Shown here: positions 17,354 through 27,976 of the stretch, in pieces
How the letters are laid out: each line of letters starts with the position of its first letter
How positions within the stretch are numbered: the stretch's first letter is position 1
Assembly (NCBI RefSeq): GCF_001698125.1
Contig: NZ_CP013854.1
Coordinates: 5,270,001-5,334,000 of the forward strand
DNA: 64,000 nucleotides
Reading direction: 5' to 3'
Source: Pseudonocardia sp. HH130630-07
GTDB lineage: Bacteria > Actinomycetota > Actinomycetes > Mycobacteriales > Pseudonocardiaceae
Translations under genes and position numbers: made by a program
The notes under the pieces: generated by a model
The model's input: the letters and a program-made list of their open reading frames with translations, nothing else
Told to the model about the DNA's origin: nothing
The model's database searches: none

Positions 17354-18640
17354 GTGAGCGTCCGTCCACCCCGCCGTGCCGTCGTCATCGGTGCCGGCGT
17401 CGTCGGCCTGTCCTGCGCCTGGCACCTGCAGCGGCACGGTGCCGAGGTCACGGTGCTGGACCGGTCCACCGTCGGGGCCGGTGCGTCCTGGGGCAACGCC
17501 GGCTACCTGACGCCGGCGCTCACCGTGCCGCTGCCGGAGCCGGCGCTGCTCCGCGAGGGGATCCGCGGGCTCGGTGACGCCGACTCCCCGCTGGCCCTGG
17601 ACCCGCGGCCGGATCCGGGCACCGTGGCCTTCCTCGCGGCGTTCGCCCGCAACTCGACCGCGCCGCGGTGGCGGCGGGCGCTGGCCGCGCTGGCCCCGCT
17701 CGCCGCCGGGGCGCTGGGCGCGTTCGACGAGTTGGCCGACGCCGGGGTCGAGGTGCGGACCCATCCGGCGACGGTCCGGGTCGGGTTCCGCCCCGGCGCG
17801 GACACCACGGGCCTGACGCACGAGCTGGCCGCCGTCCGCGCGTCCGGGCTGGCCGTCGAGCACGGTCCCGGCACCACCGGCCCGCCGTTCTCCGAGCGGA
17901 TCGGCCGGGTCGTGGACCTGCACGGGCAGCGCTACGTCGACCCCGGCCAGGTCCTGGCCGCGCTCGCCGGCGCGGTCCGGGACCGGGGCGGGCGGATCGT
18001 GCCCGGTGCCGCGGTGCGGACGGTCGGCTTCGGTCCGGACGGGCTGCAGGTCGACACCTGGTCCGGCGCGCCGCACCCGGCGGACGCCGTCGTCGTCGCG
18101 ACCGGGGCCTGGCTGCCGGAGCTGGGCCGCGCACTGGGGCTGCGGGTCCCCGTCCGGGCCGGCCGCGGCTACTCCTGCACGGTGGACCTGGGCGCGCCGC
18201 TCGACGGGCCGGTCTACCTGCCCGAGGCCCGGGTCGCCGTGACGCCCTACCGCGGCGCCGCCCGGCTCGCCGGCACGATGGAGATCACCGGAAGCGACGC
18301 GCCGTTCCGGCGGCGCCGCCTCGACGCCGTCGTCCGGTCGGTCACCCCGCTGCTCGCGGGGCTCGACCCCGAGTCGGTGCGCGACCCGTGGGTCGGCCCG
18401 CGCCCGCTGACCCCCGACGGCCTCCCGGTGATCGGCCCGGCCCGGCTGCCGGGGGTGTTCGTCGCGGGTGGGCACGGCATGTGGGGGCTGACGCTGGGCC
18501 CGGTCACCGGCCGGGTGCTGGCCGACCGCATCGCGACGGGGGAGGGCGTTCCGGAGCTCACCGCGCTGGATCCGGCGCGCTCCGGCCGGGGCCCGGCCGT
18601 CCTGAGCCGGGCCGGCTCGCCCGGCCCCGGGTCGTGGTGA
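17354..18640 (+). CDS. FAD-dependent D-amino-acid oxidoreductase (DadA-like)
   Basis: A 428-residue DAO-family flavoprotein. The nucleotide-binding motif VVIGAGVVGLSCAWHL lies at about residues 9-24. The DadA-like TVGAGASWGNAGYLTP follows, with HGMWGLTLGPVTGRVLAD in the C-terminal FAD-binding part. The GTG start has GAGGAG 9 nt upstream. Placed divergently from the deacylase/MFS operon, it probably deaminates the D-amino acids that the deacylase releases. A sarcosine or glycine oxidase activity is an alternative. Confidence 0.85.
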   Translation: MSVRPPRRAVVIGAGVVGLSCAWHLQRHGAEVTVLDRSTVGAGASWGNAGYLTPALTVPLPEPALLREGIRGLGDADSPLALDPRPDPGTVAFLAAFARNSTAPRWRRALAALAPLAAGALGAFDELADAGVEVRTHPATVRVGFRPGADTTGLTHELAAVRASGLAVEHGPGTTGPPFSERIGRVVDLHGQRYVDPGQVLAALAGAVRDRGGRIVPGAAVRTVGFGPDGLQVDTWSGAPHPADAVVVATGAWLPELGRALGLRVPVRAGRGYSCTVDLGAPLDGPVYLPEARVAVTPYRGAARLAGTMEITGSDAPFRRRRLDAVVRSVTPLLAGLDPESVRDPWVGPRPLTPDGLPVIGPARLPGVFVAGGHGMWGLTLGPVTGRVLADRIATGEGVPELTALDPARSGRGPAVLSRAGSPGPGSW

Positions 18641-18690
18641 GATCGCTCATGACGGTGCACCCGCATCGGGAATCCCGTGGACCCGGCCGG

Positions 18691-18720
18691 TAGCCTGGCG
18701 GCGTGGTCCTGATCGAGTAG
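18691..18720 (+). promoter_or_regulatory. Predicted promoter and five-codon leaderless uORF of the ABC-F gene
   Basis: The -10 hexamer TAGCCT (18691-18696) ends six bases before GTG at 18703, so transcription should start at or next to that codon. GTG GTC CTG ATC GAG TAG encodes MVLIE and ends at 18720. The real ABC-F start is 78 bases further on. Short peptides in this position often sense ribosome-targeting drugs. Confidence 0.5.
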
Positions 18721-18728
18721 CGGCGTTC

Positions 18729-18748
18729 CCGGGCACTCGTGTGCCCGG
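18729..18748 (+). promoter_or_regulatory. Leader hairpin upstream of the ABC-F gene
   Basis: CCGGGCAC-TCGT-GTGCCCGG is a perfect 8-bp stem with a 4-nt loop, starting 8 nt after the uORF stop codon. A ribosome stalled on the uORF would cover or approach the stem's 5' arm. Together these suggest an attenuator. No U-tract follows. Confidence 0.5.
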
Positions 18749-18797
18749 AGCCGGCCTCTCAGCACCGATCCCCGCACTCCGTCTGGAGCACTCCCAC

Positions 18798-20420
<1,623 letters not shown>

Positions 20421-20783
20421 CCGGCCCCCTGCACCGCGCGGCGCCGTCCGGCGGGCGCACCGTGCGTGGTGTCGCCACTGCCGGTCGTCGCACCGCGTCG
20501 ATGATCACCCGACCGGACCACCGTGATCGACCATTGCGCGGCGGGTGGTGAGGAACCGTTGATCGCATTGTGTGACAGCGATTCCACCGGGTGACGATCT
20601 TCGCTTCCGCGGGGAGTTTGTGTTCGCCCGGTCACGGATCCGAGTGCGCCGTTCGGGGTAACCGTTCACCGATCGCGTTTTCCGCGTTCTGGCCAGAAAT
20701 CGGGATCTGGATCATCATGGCCTGATCGTCGCGACGGATGCGACGGTCCGCGGGGGCATCCGCGGTGGGATGAGGAGGGGCCG
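20421..20783. other. Intergenic region upstream of the small HTH gene
   Basis: No convincing gene is seen in these 363 bases. The part from 20560 to 20720 is less GC-rich than the surroundings and probably holds the promoter of the HTH gene. A CCGCGG-GGGCAT-CCGCGG hairpin (20748-20765) lies just before its GAGGAGG ribosome site. Confidence 0.6.
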
Positions 20784-20993
20784 ATGGCCGAGTTGAAGAA
20801 GGGCGCCCGGATCACCGGGACGCAGCGCGGAAAACTGGCCGCGGATCTGAAGAAGAAGTACGAGAAGGGCGCCAGCATCCGGTCGCTCGCCGAGCAGACG
20901 GGCCGGTCGTACGGTTTCGTGCACCGCGTTCTCTCGGAGACCGGCGTGACGCTGCGTGGGCGCGGCGGCGCCACCCGGACCAAGAAGAAGTAG
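20784..20993 (+). CDS. Small conserved helix-turn-helix protein
   Basis: A 69-residue, strongly basic protein. Residues 31-55 (GASIRSLAEQTGRSYGFVHRVLSETG) form a clear HTH like those of resolvases and MerR/Hin-type DNA-binding domains. Lysine-rich ends flank it. Proteins of this type are common single-copy genes in actinobacteria, often near the ABC-F gene, but have no firm function that I can name. The ATG has an excellent ribosome site (GAGGAGG). It is probably a DNA-binding regulator or nucleoid-associated protein. Confidence 0.85.
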   Translation: MAELKKGARITGTQRGKLAADLKKKYEKGASIRSLAEQTGRSYGFVHRVLSETGVTLRGRGGATRTKKK

Positions 20994-21154
20994 CCGGGGG
21001 CGGCCGCAGGCCGGTCCCTGGCCGGGCTGCGGCCGGTGCCCGGGGCGACGACGTGTCTCGTCCGCCCCGGGCACGGCCGCCCGGCCGTCGCGCCGGGCGC
21101 GCCGTGCCGTCGTAACGTGGTTCCTCGCCGTCCACCACCGGCGAAGGGACACCG

Positions 21155-23041
21155 TTGGATCGCCCGCTCACCCTGATGCGCGGGGTCATCCGGGGGGCGG
21201 ACTCGCCGTCCGTCCGTCGTGGCTCCATCGCACCCGGAACCTGGCCCCGGATCTGGGGCTTCGTCCGGCCGTACCGGCGCTGGCTGCTCGCCTACCTCGG
21301 GCTCACCACGGTGACAGCGGTGATCGGCGTCGTCACGCCGTTGCTGGCCGGCCGGATCGTCAACACGATCGTCGCCGCGAACGAACTGCCCGACGCGGCG
21401 CGGGTGGTGATCGTGATCGCCGCGGCCATCGCCGGGATGGCCGTGCTGGAGTCGGTCGTCGGTCTCGCCGGGCGCTGGTTCTCCTCCCGGCTGGGCGAGG
21501 GACTGGTCGAGAACCTGCGCGTCGCGGTCTTCACCCACGTCCAGGCGATGCCGCTGGCGTTCTTCGCCCGCACCCGGACCGGTGCGCTGGTCAGCCGGCT
21601 CAACAACGACGTCATCGGCGCCCAGTCGGCGATCACCAGCACCCTGTCCACGGTGCTGGCGAACTCGATCCAGCTCGTACTGGCCGTCGCGGTGATGATC
21701 GGGCTCGCCTGGCAGGTCACGGTGCTGGCGATGCTGCTGCTGCCGGTGTTCGTGCTGCCGGCCCGGCGGATGGGGACCTGGCTGGCCGAGCTGCGGCGGG
21801 AGGCTGCCGAGCTCAACGCGACCATGGGCAACCAGATGACCGAGCGGTTCTCCGCACCCGGCGCGACGCTGGTCAAGCTCTTCGGTGACCCTGCGGACGA
21901 GGCCGCGGTGTTCCGTGGGCAGGTCTCGCGGGTGCGCGACATCGGGGTCCGGTCGGCGATGGTGTCACGGCTGTTCGTCACCGCCCTGCAGCTGGTGTCC
22001 GCGCTGGCCCAGGCGCTGATCTACGGTCTCGGCGGCTACCTGGCGGTGACCGGGCGGATCCCGGCCGGGACGGTCGTCGCGCTCGGGTTGCTGCTGACCC
22101 GGCTCTACACGCCGATGACGGCGCTCGCGAACGCCCGGGTCGACATCATGACGGCGCTGGTCGCGTTCGAGCGGGTCTTCGAGGTGCTGGACCTGCGGCC
22201 TTCGATCACCGAGCGCGCCGACCCGCGCCCGCTGCCGGCCGGCCCGGTCGACGTCGCGCTGCGCGGGGTCCGGTTCACCTACCCGACCGCGTCGGAGGTC
22301 TCGCTGGCCTCGCTGGAGGAGGTCGCCGTCCTCGACCAGCGGGCCGGTGCCGAGGTGCTGCACGGCGTCGACCTGTACATCCGCGGCGGCGGCCTGCTCG
22401 CACTGGTCGGGACCTCCGGCGCCGGCAAGTCGACGCTGGCCTCGCTGGTCCCGCGGCTGTACGACGTCGGCTCCGGTGCCGTCGAGCTGTCCGGTGTCGA
22501 CGTGCGCGACCTGTCGTTCGCGACGCTGCGGGGCACCGTCGGGATGGTGACCCAGGACGGTCACCTGTTCCACGAGACGATCGCCGCGAACCTGCGCTAC
22601 GCGGCCCCCGGGGCGACCGACGACGAGATGGTCGACGCGCTGCGCCGGGCCCGGCTCGGCGACCTGCTGGACACGCTCCCGGACGGGCTCGGCACCGTCG
22701 TGGGGGAGCGCGGCTACCGGCTCTCCGGCGGCGAGCGCCAACGCCTCACCATCGCCCGGCTGCTGCTCGCCCGGCCCCGGGTGGTGATCCTCGACGAGGC
22801 CACGGCCCACCTCGACTCCGAGTCCGAGGCTGCGGTGCAGGAGGCGCTGACCGAGGCACTCGTCGGGCGGACCGCGATCGTCATCGCGCACCGGCTGTCG
22901 ACGGTCCGCTCCGCCGACCGGATCGCCGTGCTGGAGGCGGGACGGGTGGTGGAGACGGGTACCCACGAGGAGCTGCTGGCCGCCGGGGGCAGGTATGCGA
23001 CCCTCTACCGCACCCAGTTCGCGCCGGCGGCCGTCCGCTGA
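21155..23041 (+). CDS. ABC transporter, fused permease and ATPase (type IV exporter)
   Basis: A 628-residue half-transporter. Six hydrophobic helices span residues 45-330 and an ABC domain covers about 365-620. Walker A is GTSGAGKST, the signature LSGGERQRLTIAR, Walker B VVILDEATAHLDSES and the switch IVIAHRLSTV. A longer than usual insert (ASEVSLASLEEVAVLDQRAGAEV) lies before Walker A. The TTG start has GAAGGGA upstream; an ATG at 21176 is an alternative. It probably works as a homodimer exporting lipids or drugs. The substrate cannot be told from its neighbours. Confidence 0.9.
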   Translation: MDRPLTLMRGVIRGADSPSVRRGSIAPGTWPRIWGFVRPYRRWLLAYLGLTTVTAVIGVVTPLLAGRIVNTIVAANELPDAARVVIVIAAAIAGMAVLESVVGLAGRWFSSRLGEGLVENLRVAVFTHVQAMPLAFFARTRTGALVSRLNNDVIGAQSAITSTLSTVLANSIQLVLAVAVMIGLAWQVTVLAMLLLPVFVLPARRMGTWLAELRREAAELNATMGNQMTERFSAPGATLVKLFGDPADEAAVFRGQVSRVRDIGVRSAMVSRLFVTALQLVSALAQALIYGLGGYLAVTGRIPAGTVVALGLLLTRLYTPMTALANARVDIMTALVAFERVFEVLDLRPSITERADPRPLPAGPVDVALRGVRFTYPTASEVSLASLEEVAVLDQRAGAEVLHGVDLYIRGGGLLALVGTSGAGKSTLASLVPRLYDVGSGAVELSGVDVRDLSFATLRGTVGMVTQDGHLFHETIAANLRYAAPGATDDEMVDALRRARLGDLLDTLPDGLGTVVGERGYRLSGGERQRLTIARLLLARPRVVILDEATAHLDSESEAAVQEALTEALVGRTAIVIAHRLSTVRSADRIAVLEAGRVVETGTHEELLAAGGRYATLYRTQFAPAAVR

Positions 23042-23081
23042 CGGCTCCCGGTCGCGGACCCGAGCCGGAGGGCCGACACGC

Positions 23082-24293
23082 GTGTTCATCGTCGATGCCG
23101 ACCGGATCCTGGTGGGGCCGGTGGGCGAGGTGCTCCCCGGTGCCGGGGTGCTCGTCGACGGTGCCGTGATCGCGGAGGTCGGCCCGGTCGAGGAGATCCT
23201 GCGGCGACACCCGGGCGTGCCGCGGTCCGCGCACCCCGGCCGGACCCTCCTCCCCGGGCTGGTGAACTCGCACGTCCATCTCGCGGCCGACCTCAGCCGG
23301 GACCCGTTCGGCACGGTCCGGGCCGGCGACCGGCCCGTGACCAGGGCGCTGGTCGAGCGGAACGCCCGGGCGTGCCTGCGGGCCGGCTGCACGACGGTGC
23401 GCGACCTGGGCGATGCCGCGGGCGTCGTCGCCGAGGTCCGGGACGACCCGCGAGGGGCGGACCTGCCGCGGATCCTCACCGCCGGGACCCCGCTGACGAT
23501 CACCGGAGGGCACTGCTGGTTCCTCGGCGGAGTGGCGGACACCGAGTCCGAGTTGCGTGCCGCGATCGACCGCACCGCCGGGACCGCCGACCTGGTCAAG
23601 ATCATGGCCGGCGGCGGGCAGATGACCCCCGGCGGGCCCAGCCAGTACGAACCGCAGTACCCGGCCGAGCTGCTGCGGGTCGTCGTCGAGCACGCGGCGC
23701 AGCACGGGCTCCCGGTGGCCGCGCACGCCCACGGCACCGTTCCGATCATCCGATGCGTCGACGCCGGGGTGTCGACCGTCGAGCACTGCGGCTGGCACTC
23801 CGGTGCCGGCCGGACCGACCGCTCCGACTCCCACGCCCGGTCGATGGCCCGCCACGGGATCGTCGCCGGTAACACCACGGCTCCGCAGTGGCGCGACATG
23901 GCAGCCAGGACGCCGATCCCCGAGGGGACCCGGTTCGGCGACCAGTGGGTCTGGATGCACGAACACGGCGTCCCCATCGTGATCGGGACCGATTCGGGCA
24001 TGCCCAACGCCGTCTTCGACGGGTTCCGTGCCGGTCTGGAGATGTTCGAGGAGCTCGGCTTCGACCGCGACTGGATCATCGGGACCGCGACGTCCGGTGC
24101 CGCGGCCCGGCTCGGGCTGGGCGACCGTACCGGCGCCGTCCGTCCAGGTCTCGCCGCCGATCTCGTCGTGGTCGACGGCGATCCCCGCGACGACCTCGAT
24201 CGGCTGCACCGCCCGGTCGAGGTGGTGGCCGGTGGGCGCCGCCACACGCAGGACGATCTGGTCGCCGAACCACGGGAGCGCCCGGCGCGCTGA
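23082..24293 (+). CDS. Amidohydrolase family protein
   Basis: A 403-residue metal-dependent hydrolase of the imidazolonepropionase/prolidase-like branch. NSHVHLAADL carries the HxH metal motif. LVKIMAGGGQ supplies the lysine region, PVAAHAHGT and STVEHCGW supply further metal-binding histidines, and VIGTDSG carries the catalytic aspartate. The tail RTGAVRPGLAADLVVVDGDP is standard for these enzymes. GTG at 23082 follows GGAGGG. The start lies 40 nt after the ABC exporter stop, so co-transcription is likely. The substrate is unknown. Confidence 0.87.
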   Translation: MFIVDADRILVGPVGEVLPGAGVLVDGAVIAEVGPVEEILRRHPGVPRSAHPGRTLLPGLVNSHVHLAADLSRDPFGTVRAGDRPVTRALVERNARACLRAGCTTVRDLGDAAGVVAEVRDDPRGADLPRILTAGTPLTITGGHCWFLGGVADTESELRAAIDRTAGTADLVKIMAGGGQMTPGGPSQYEPQYPAELLRVVVEHAAQHGLPVAAHAHGTVPIIRCVDAGVSTVEHCGWHSGAGRTDRSDSHARSMARHGIVAGNTTAPQWRDMAARTPIPEGTRFGDQWVWMHEHGVPIVIGTDSGMPNAVFDGFRAGLEMFEELGFDRDWIIGTATSGAAARLGLGDRTGAVRPGLAADLVVVDGDPRDDLDRLHRPVEVVAGGRRHTQDDLVAEPRERPAR

Positions 24294-24392
24294 GGGCTAC
24301 CCCGGGTCCGGGACCCGGGGAACCCCGGAGCCGGTACGTGACCGGACGCAGGAGTGTCGGCGGTGTCGCGCCGATCGCCACGAGGAGTAGCC

Positions 24393-25934
24393 ATGCGTCC
24401 GTCCCGTCCCGCACCGGGTCCAGGCCGGGGGAGGCCGTCGACCGTGCTCCGCGGGCTCGTCCTCGCGGTCGTCGTCGCGGTGGCCGCGGCCGGTACGGCC
24501 GTCGCGGCACCGGTGACCGCGGCCGGCCCCGGCGCGCTGCACGACTACGCCGCCGAGTTCGCCGTCCCCGGTGCGGTCGCCGTCGTCGTCACGGGTGGGC
24601 CGCAGGGCCGGGCCACGACCGTCCCGTACGGCCGGACCTCCGACGGCGACCCGGTCACCGGGGACACCCCGTTCCGGATCGCCTCGATGAGCAAGGCGTT
24701 CACCGCGCTCGCCGTGCAGCGGCTCGCCGAGCAGGGCCGGCTCGACCTGGACGGGCCGGTCGCGGCGGCGCTGCCCGGTTTCGCGGTCGCCGACCCACGG
24801 GGGCAGCGGATGACCGTGCGGCACCTGCTGACGCACACCTCCGGGCTGTCCGACGCCGACGTCGACGAGTTCGCGCTGCCCCCGCAGGAGTCCGCGGCCG
24901 CGCTGGTGCAGCGGCTGCGGGGGCTGCCGCTCGCCGCGGAGCCGGGCACCCGGTTCGAGTACCTCAACGCCAACTACGTGGTCGTGGCCCGGCTGGTCGA
25001 GGTCGTCACCGGGCGCCCGTTCGGCGACCATCTGGCGGATGCCGTGTTCCGTCCACTGGGCATGGACCGCACCGTGGCCACCGACCGCTGTGACGCGGCG
25101 GTACCCGGGCTCGCCCGCGGCCACGTCGGCGCCTACGGGGTGCAGGTACCGGCCCCGGAGATCCCGTCGCTGTGCGCGGGTGACGGTGGCATCGTGACCA
25201 CCGCTGACGATCTCACCCGATGGCTGCGGTTCCGGCTCGGCGACGGGACCGTCCCCGGCGGGGCGCGATTGGTCGGGGCCGCGGCGATGCGGGATGCGGT
25301 GACCCCGGCGCCCGCGACCGGCGGCTACGGCCTCGGCTGGGGGATCGAGGACCGCGCCGGCGGCCGGGTGCTGGCCGCGCACAGCGGCGCGATCGGGACC
25401 GCGTCGAGCGCGATCACGATCTCCTCGGCCGGCTCCGGTGCGTTCGTGCTGACCAACGGGCGTGGCGCTCCCGCGCTGCTCGCCGGGCAGTTCGTCGACG
25501 GGGCGGACGGCGTCGATCCGGGCCCGCCGGTGACGGACCCGATGCGCCGGATCGACCTGACCCTGCTCGGGGTGACGGTCCTGCTGGCCGCCGGTCTGCT
25601 CGCAGCGGTTCTGCGCGCCCCGGGGCGTGCCCGTCGGCTCGCCGGGCGGCGGCGCACGGTGTCCCTGCCGGTGCTGGCCGTGCTCGCCGGGCTGGTCCTG
25701 CTCCCGGCGGTGGCCGCGGCGAGCGGGGTCGTGAGCACGACGGCGTGGGTCTACGCGTTCTGGCTCGTGCCCGCCGCCGGGGTGCTCGCGGTCGTGCTGG
25801 TCGCCGGCGGGCTGGCGGCGCTCGCCGCCCGCGGGTCGGCCCGCTGGCGGGTCCGCAGGTCAGGGGCTGTGGGTGCGGGCGCGCACCCCGTTCTCCACGA
25901 CGTCGAGGACGGCGTCAAGGTCGTCCACCGGTAG
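24393..25934 (+). CDS. Serine hydrolase (class C beta-lactamase/D,D-peptidase-like) with C-terminal membrane helices
   Basis: A 513-residue exported protein. A signal sequence (VLRGLVLAVVVAVAAAGTAVA) is followed by a beta-lactamase-fold domain. The catalytic SxxK is in IASMSKAFTAL, YxN in FEYLNANYV, and an HSG triad equivalent in LAAHSGAIG. Four hydrophobic segments follow from residue 385. The ATG at 24393 has GAGGAG upstream. Its last 75 bases overlap the convergent acnR-like gene. It may act on peptidoglycan or an ester substrate outside the membrane. A paralogue with the same layout lies at 31184. Confidence 0.88.
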   Translation: MRPSRPAPGPGRGRPSTVLRGLVLAVVVAVAAAGTAVAAPVTAAGPGALHDYAAEFAVPGAVAVVVTGGPQGRATTVPYGRTSDGDPVTGDTPFRIASMSKAFTALAVQRLAEQGRLDLDGPVAAALPGFAVADPRGQRMTVRHLLTHTSGLSDADVDEFALPPQESAAALVQRLRGLPLAAEPGTRFEYLNANYVVVARLVEVVTGRPFGDHLADAVFRPLGMDRTVATDRCDAAVPGLARGHVGAYGVQVPAPEIPSLCAGDGGIVTTADDLTRWLRFRLGDGTVPGGARLVGAAAMRDAVTPAPATGGYGLGWGIEDRAGGRVLAAHSGAIGTASSAITISSAGSGAFVLTNGRGAPALLAGQFVDGADGVDPGPPVTDPMRRIDLTLLGVTVLLAAGLLAAVLRAPGRARRLAGRRRTVSLPVLAVLAGLVLLPAVAAASGVVSTTAWVYAFWLVPAAGVLAVVLVAGGLAALAARGSARWRVRRSGAVGAGAHPVLHDVEDGVKVVHR

Positions 25935-26435
25935 GCCCATCGCCAGGTGCGAGACCAGGCCCTCCAGCACCAGCTCCAGGTACTGCGCCAGTACCGGTAC
26001 CGCGACGTCGTCGCGCAGCGCGCCCGCCGCGGCCTGTCGTTCCAGCCGGGCCCGGGTCGCGGCGGTCAGGGCCGCGGAGTGCTCCTGCCAGCGGGCCCGG
26101 AAGTCCGGATCGGTCCGCAGCCGGCGCGAGACCTCCAGCCGGGTGCCGAGCCAGCTGCGGTCCGAGCGGTCGTCCAGCAGGTCCCGCATCACCTGGACCA
26201 GCCCCTGCTCGGCGACGACGGCCGCCATCCGGTCCGCGTCGTCCTCGGCCAGGGCCAGGAACAACGCCTCCTTGTCCCGGAAGTAGTGGAAGATCGCCCC
26301 GCGGGACAGCCCCGTGTACTGCTCGAGGCGCCGCACGGTGGCGCCCTCGTAGCCGTGGTCGGCGAAACAGGTGCGCGCACCGGTGAGGATCTGCCGACGC
26401 CGGGCGGTGAGCTGGTCGGTGCTGACGCGGGGCAT
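25860..26435 (-). CDS. acnR: TetR family repressor, AcnR-like
   Basis: A 191-residue TetR protein. The N-terminal HTH reads MPRVSTDQLTARRRQIL, then GYEGATVRRLEQYTGLSRGAIFHYFRDKEALF. This is very close to AcnR of corynebacteria and Rv1474c of mycobacteria, as I remember them, which repress the aconitase gene acn and sense citrate-Mg and iron status. The ATG at 26435 matches that N-terminus exactly. In relatives the gene is next to acn. Here acn is 18 kb away, but a sequence resembling the AcnR box is present upstream of it (47409-47426). It is divergent from egtA. Confidence 0.83.
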   Translation of the reverse strand: MPRVSTDQLTARRRQILTGARTCFADHGYEGATVRRLEQYTGLSRGAIFHYFRDKEALFLALAEDDADRMAAVVAEQGLVQVMRDLLDDRSDRSWLGTRLEVSRRLRTDPDFRARWQEHSAALTAATRARLERQAAAGALRDDVAVPVLAQYLELVLEGLVSHLAMGLPVDDLDAVLDVVENGVRARTHSP

Positions 26436-26535
26436 GCCCGCCAGTATTCCGTACGGTTGTCCGGCATGCCGGGAACCGCGCCCGCGGGGCACCGGAACCG
26501 CCCGCGGACGACCTGCGGTCGTCACCCGACAGGGG

Positions 26536-26541
26536 TACCGT
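26536..26541 (+). promoter_or_regulatory. -10 element of egtA (leaderless)
   Basis: TACCGT matches TANNNT and ends seven bases before the egtA GTG at 26549, with no ribosome binding site between. The egt mRNA is therefore predicted to be leaderless. Confidence 0.5.
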
Positions 26542-26548
26542 TTTCGCG

Positions 26549-27976
26549 GTGACAGCGCACGCGAGCGCCGGCCGGGGTGACGGTGTCCTCCGCAGCCGGG
26601 CGGCGGCCGAGGCGTACGTGGCCTCGGTCTGCTTCAAACACGGTCCCCCTGCCCTGGTGGGTGTCGAGATCGAATGGATGCTCCACCGGCCCGCCCGGCC
26701 GGCCGAGCCGATCGACCCGGACACCCTGCGTGCGGCGCTCGGCGCGCACGCCCCACCCGCCCTGGATCCCGGCTCCGACGGGCGGCCACTTCCCGCCGGG
26801 GGCGCGGTCACCGTCGAGCCGGGCGGCCAGGTCGAGATCTCCAGCGCCCCGGCGTCCGGGCTGACGTCGCTGGTCGGCGACGTCTCCGCCGACACGGCGC
26901 ACCTCCATCGTCTCCTCGCCCGGCACGGGCTGCGTCCGCACGCGCGTGCCGCCGACCCGGTACGTCCCGCCCGGCGGGTACTCGATCTTCCGCGCTACGC
27001 GGCCATGGAATGCGTATTCGACCGGGTGGGCCCGCACGGCCGCAGCGGGATGTGCTCCACGTCCGCCGTGCAGTTCAGCCTGGACGCCGGACCCGCGGCG
27101 TCGGTCGCCGAGCGGTGGGCGGTGCTGCACGAGATCGGTCCGGTGCTGCTCGCCGCGTTCGCGAACTCGCCGGTGCAGCACGGGCGGCGGACCGGCTGGA
27201 AGTCCTCCCGGCAGGCGTGCTGGCTGAGCCTGGACCCGGCACGCACCGCCCCACCGCCGGTCGGGGACACCGACCCGGCGACGACCTGGGCCCGGCGGGT
27301 CGTCGACACCCCGCTGCTGTGCGTGCCCCGCGCCGGCTCCTGGGACGTACCGCCCGGGGTGACGTTCGGGCAGTGGGCCTCGGGACAGGTCCGCGACGGG
27401 GTGCTCGCCCGGCCCCCGACCCGGGCCGATCTCGACTACCACGTGTCGACGCTGTTCCCGCCGGTCCGGCCGCAGGGCCACCTGGAGGTCCGCTACGTCG
27501 ACGGTCAGCCCGGTGACGACTGGACGCTGCCCGCGGCGGTGCTGCTCGCACTGACGTCCTCGCCCGCGATCGTCGACCGGGCCAGGGAGATCTGCGAGCC
27601 GGTCCGCGACGCGTGGGTCACGGCCGCCCGCGACGCGCTGGCCGACCCGGCACTCGGCGCGGCGGCCGCCGCGCTGTTCCCGCTGGCCCACGGCGTCCTG
27701 CGGGCCGCGGGGACCCCGCTGGTGACCGCCCCCGGCGCGGTGCTGTCCCGGCTGGCCGAGGTGACCGAGTACCGCGTGCTGCGTGGCCGGTGCCCGGCCG
27801 ACGAGCCGTTCCCGCTGGAACGCGACAGCGGCGGACCGCCGGCCGTCGGGTTCCCGCGGGGGTTGTACCTGGGAGACGCCGGTCCGGACCGGACGGCGAC
27901 CCGCACCGGTGCGGATCCGCGACCCGGACCCGGCACCGGAACCGAACCGTCCCGCATCGAGGAGGGCGTGCGATGA
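26549..27976 (+). CDS. egtA: Glutamate-cysteine ligase EgtA (ergothioneine biosynthesis)
   Basis: A 475-residue ATP-grasp-like GCS2-type ligase that makes gamma-glutamylcysteine, the sulfur donor for EgtB. Diagnostic segments are LVGVEIEWMLH, VEPGGQVEISS, RYAAMECVF, MCSTSAVQFSLDAG and GHLEVRYVDGQPGDDW. The C-terminal 30 residues are low complexity. It is the first gene of a four-gene operon (egtABCD). It ends in an ATGA overlap with egtB. Start choice rests on the leaderless promoter and the family N-terminus. Confidence 0.93.
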   Translation: MTAHASAGRGDGVLRSRAAAEAYVASVCFKHGPPALVGVEIEWMLHRPARPAEPIDPDTLRAALGAHAPPALDPGSDGRPLPAGGAVTVEPGGQVEISSAPASGLTSLVGDVSADTAHLHRLLARHGLRPHARAADPVRPARRVLDLPRYAAMECVFDRVGPHGRSGMCSTSAVQFSLDAGPAASVAERWAVLHEIGPVLLAAFANSPVQHGRRTGWKSSRQACWLSLDPARTAPPPVGDTDPATTWARRVVDTPLLCVPRAGSWDVPPGVTFGQWASGQVRDGVLARPPTRADLDYHVSTLFPPVRPQGHLEVRYVDGQPGDDWTLPAAVLLALTSSPAIVDRAREICEPVRDAWVTAARDALADPALGAAAAALFPLAHGVLRAAGTPLVTAPGAVLSRLAEVTEYRVLRGRCPADEPFPLERDSGGPPAVGFPRGLYLGDAGPDRTATRTGADPRPGPGTGTEPSRIEEGVR

